Shown here: positions 60,151-64,000 of the stretch, piece after piece | Layout: the number at the start of each line of letters is the position of its first letter | Numbering within the stretch: the first letter of the stretch is position 1 | Source: Natrialba aegyptia DSM 13077 | GTDB lineage: Archaea; Halobacteriota; Halobacteria; Halobacteriales; Natrialbaceae | Assembly (NCBI RefSeq): GCF_000337535.1 | Contig: NZ_AOIP01000012.1 | Location: 1-64,000, forward strand | Reading direction: 5' to 3' | Length of the DNA stretch: 64,000 nucleotides | Program-made: the position numbers and the translations under genes | Notes under the pieces: model-generated | What the model was told of the DNA's origin: nothing | Database searches by the model: none | The model's input: only the letters and a program-made list of their open reading frames with translations

Positions 60151-60981
60151 ATGAGTGACGACGACCTCCGGACGCGGGTGACCGAGATACTCGAGACGGC
60201 CGATGCCCAGGCGGGGTCGCTGGTCGACGGCGACGATTCCCCGAGTGAGTCGACGGTGACGGCGGCTGCGGCCGATGCCGGCGACCTGCTCGCGTCGACC
60301 GACCCGCGGGAGCTACTCGAGGCGATCGGTCTGGGGACACTGCCGGACGGAACAGAGCCGGAGACGCTTCCGGAGGCGATCACGCGCGGCGACCCGGCGC
60401 ACGTCGAGGATCTCGAGCGCCTGTTGCGGCTCGCACGGCTCGACGAGCGTTCGGATGAGGAGACGCTGGACGACGCGGTCGGTGAACTGCAGGCGGCGAT
60501 TCATGCAGACGGCGACACCGACGGCGATGGCGACCGGAGTGACGACACATCCGAGAGCGACGCTGCAGCCGCTGCAGCTGACGACACGGAGGCGGATGAC
60601 GACGCTGACACCGAGACCGACAGCGACGCACTCGAGTTCATCGAGGACGAACTCGGGTCGGCGGTGGGCGAGCGATTGACGTCGTTTAGCGAGGATATCG
60701 AGGGATTACAGGAGCGACTCGCCGCGGCTGGCGTCGATGTCGGTGTGGGAGACGATGATAGGGAGGACGGGGGCGACGAGAGCGACGGCGACGGGACTGC
60801 TGATGACGATACCGATGACGGCCTTCTCGATCCGGATCTCAGTACGGATCTCGGTTCCGATTCGGCCGGCGAACGGACCTCGCGCGGCGTCGCGCGATAC
60901 TCCACGGTCGCACCGTCACCGGGAGACCGCGCGGACATGAAGACACCGGCCCGGTTCTCGACGATGCCGAAACGGGACTGA
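60151..60981 (+). CDS. Acidic protein of unknown function, cluster gene 4
   Basis: A 276-aa protein preceded by ggtga 5 nt before the ATG. Helical N-terminus: MSDDDLRTRVTEILETADAQ, DAGDLLASTDPRELLEAIGLG and DPAHVEDLERLLRLARLDERSDEETLDDAVGELQAAI. An acidic linker follows, then a helix (EFIEDELGSAVGERLTSFSEDIEGLQERLAAAG) with a GSAVGERL segment that recalls the zipper motif of genes 2 and 3. The basic C-terminus (GERTSRGVARYSTVAPSPGDRADMKTPARF) is a striking charge reversal and may bind a partner or nucleic acid. Confidence 0.68.
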   Translation: MSDDDLRTRVTEILETADAQAGSLVDGDDSPSESTVTAAAADAGDLLASTDPRELLEAIGLGTLPDGTEPETLPEAITRGDPAHVEDLERLLRLARLDERSDEETLDDAVGELQAAIHADGDTDGDGDRSDDTSESDAAAAAADDTEADDDADTETDSDALEFIEDELGSAVGERLTSFSEDIEGLQERLAAAGVDVGVGDDDREDGGDESDGDGTADDDTDDGLLDPDLSTDLGSDSAGERTSRGVARYSTVAPSPGDRADMKTPARFSTMPKRD

Positions 60982-61049
60982 CCACCGGACGCGCTGTCGA
61001 TACCGGATCCGGGTTCACCTCTTTCACCGAGGACCGCATACGGGCCGGT

Positions 61050-61499
61050 ATGTACGACTCACTTCTCGTCGCGACGGACGGCAGCGACGCCGCAACGACT
61101 GCCACCCATCACGCCGTCTCCCTTGCGACCGAACTGGATGCGGCCGTGTACGGTCTCGCCGTGCTCGAATCGCGCACCGAGTACGACAACGCCATCGTCG
61201 ACCCCGACGAACGCGAGCGCAAACGGCGCGCGGCGGCCGAATCCGCGCTCGCTGAACTCGCGGACGAAGCGACTGCAGCGGGCGTGCCGGTCGAGACGGA
61301 GATTCGCTCGGGCGTGCCACACGAGGAGATTCTCGCGGTCGCAACGGAGCACGACGTGGGCGCGGTCGTCATCGGCGCTCGCGGGAGTTCGAAACTCAAG
61401 CGGGCGCTGCTCGGGAGTACCGTGGATGCCGTCGTTCGCTTTGCGGATCGCCCGGTGCTCGTCGTCGAGGACGATGCCGAACCGGTTCGGTCGAACTAG
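61050..61499 (+). CDS. Universal stress protein (UspA family)
   Basis: A 149-aa UspA domain starting MYDSLLVATDGSDAATTATHHAVSLA. The ATP-binding motif G-x2-G-x9-G-S/T is complete (GARGSSKLKRALLGST), so it is probably an ATP-binding, dimeric UspA. The ending VVRFADRPVLVVED is typical. It sits 68 bp after the acidic cluster and upstream of acs on the same strand; UspA genes often flank transport or energy genes in haloarchaea. Confidence 0.93.
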   Translation: MYDSLLVATDGSDAATTATHHAVSLATELDAAVYGLAVLESRTEYDNAIVDPDERERKRRAAAESALAELADEATAAGVPVETEIRSGVPHEEILAVATEHDVGAVVIGARGSSKLKRALLGSTVDAVVRFADRPVLVVEDDAEPVRSN

Positions 61500-61530
61500 T
61501 CGCGTCGCCGTCTGCCTTTCCGGCGGAGGA

Positions 61531-61541
61531 ACGTTTATTCC
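61531..61541 (+). promoter_or_regulatory. TATA box of acs
   Basis: acgtttattcc lies 28-38 bp before ATG 61569, so acs has its own leaderless promoter. Confidence 0.55.
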
Positions 61542-61568
61542 GTTGACCGACTTCGGTCCGAACGACAT

Positions 61569-63551
<1,983 letters not shown>

Positions 63552-63638
63552 ATTTCGCGATTTCAAATACAGCGAAATAGAATCGGAGCTAAACCCCTCC
63601 CCGTTTCTGATACCGGCCGAATACGGCGATCACAGCCG

Positions 63639-63651
63639 ATACAATTATATT
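63639..63651 (+). promoter_or_regulatory. TATA box of the gene at 63675
   Basis: atacaattatatt lies 24-36 bp before ATG 63675, which supports that start. Confidence 0.6.
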
Positions 63652-63674
63652 CCTCTCAGCTGAAAGCGCGAAAC

Positions 63675-64000
63675 ATGACTGCGGAGGCAGCCGACACGGC
63701 CCCGCTCTCTCCCCGCCAGTACGAGTTCATTCTCGACGCCGCAGAAACTTACCGGGAGGGACTCGTCGTGCGCTGCTGTGGCGAAGTCGGTCTCCGCCCG
63801 GCCGAACTCGCCGCGCTCACGGTCGGCGACATCGAGCAGGTGCGGATCGATCCGCCGCGATACGTGGTTCGCGTCCCCGCCGTCGGTGATCAGGAGGGGA
63901 CCGGCCACACTGCGTACCTCCCGACGCGGGTCGAGCAGGAGGCGCGTCGGTACGCCCGGAGCAACGGGCTGGGGGCCGACGACCGGATTTTCGACGTGAC
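63675..64000 (+). CDS. Integrase-like N-terminal domain protein, probably a Bat-type regulator (partial)
   Basis: The first ~108 codons are seen and the gene runs off the window. MTAEAADTAPLSPRQYEFILDAAETYREGLVVRCCGEVGLRPAELAALTVGDIEQVRIDPPRYVVRVP is the N-terminal half of a tyrosine-recombinase catalytic fold: the GLRPAELAALTVGDI segment carries the first conserved Arg. In haloarchaea this fold also heads Bat-like regulators (integrase-like, GAF/PAS, HTH_10) next to acs genes. The truncated C-terminus prevents a choice between a true integrase and a regulator. Confidence 0.7.
   Translation, partial: MTAEAADTAPLSPRQYEFILDAAETYREGLVVRCCGEVGLRPAELAALTVGDIEQVRIDPPRYVVRVPAVGDQEGTGHTAYLPTRVEQEARRYARSNGLGADDRIFDV

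Overview
The window is chromosomal DNA of a halophilic archaeon (class Halobacteria). The G+C content is high and the predicted proteins are strongly acidic. Secreted proteins carry twin-arginine signals, and many genes have a TATA box about 25-35 bp before the start codon, as expected for leaderless transcripts. Archaeal marker genes are present: FEN1 flap endonuclease, RNase P component 4, an SRP 7S RNA, a UbiA-type prenyltransferase of archaeal lipid synthesis, and several haloarchaea-only DUF families. A Natrialbales-type genus is a reasonable guess, but the window does not prove it. I saw no CRISPR array, rRNA operon or replication origin.

Layout. 1-11.5 kb: dehydrogenase, FEN1, a PQQ-propeller lipoprotein with a membrane partner, GNAT, tRNA-Gly followed by an unusual hairpin element, a Trm9-like methyltransferase, DUF5793, UPF0058, an 886-aa acidic coiled-coil protein and a small winged-helix regulator. 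11.8-18.9 kb: purA, a histidine kinase translationally coupled to a degenerate CHAT-like protein, and a Trm112-like zinc protein. 18.9-28 kb: DR2241/CbiX cobalamin pair, PhoD phosphatase, DUF2797, GNAT, isochorismatase/YqcI pair and MOSC. 28.2-33.9 kb: two tandem paralogous pairs of a peptide-type solute-binding lipoprotein and a PAP2 membrane phosphatase. 34.3-42.8 kb: rnp4-yhbY preceded by an 11-bp tandem repeat, a DMT exporter, a Bat-type regulator, SRP RNA, a TrkA-type K+ channel, cysteine synthase, a CoA-binding protein and the UbiA prenyltransferase. 42.9-48.8 kb: tRNA-Arg with a second hairpin element, small membrane proteins, an M24 peptidase, a decayed IS5-like transposase next to a creatininase, a candidate structured RNA and a zinc-ribbon protein.

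49.1-53.3 kb is one leaderless operon on the minus strand. It encodes three exported proteins that share a signal-peptide motif and a common beta-rich domain, followed by a small Ser/His signal peptidase I. It resembles a SipW/TasA-type surface-fibre or matrix system. 53.6-57.2 kb: NCS2 nucleobase permease, a small acidic protein and cobyrinate a,c-diamide synthase. 57.3-61 kb is a run of four extremely acidic proteins of unknown function; two carry glycine-zipper helices and one a SAP/Rho-N-like helical module. 61-64 kb: UspA, acetyl-CoA synthetase, and the start of a protein with an integrase-like N-terminus cut by the window edge.

The best candidates for undescribed biology are the signal-peptidase/surface-protein operon, the acidic glycine-zipper cluster, the duplicated SBP-PAP2 pairs, the kinase/CHAT-like pair, and the hairpin elements that duplicate tRNA 3' ends.
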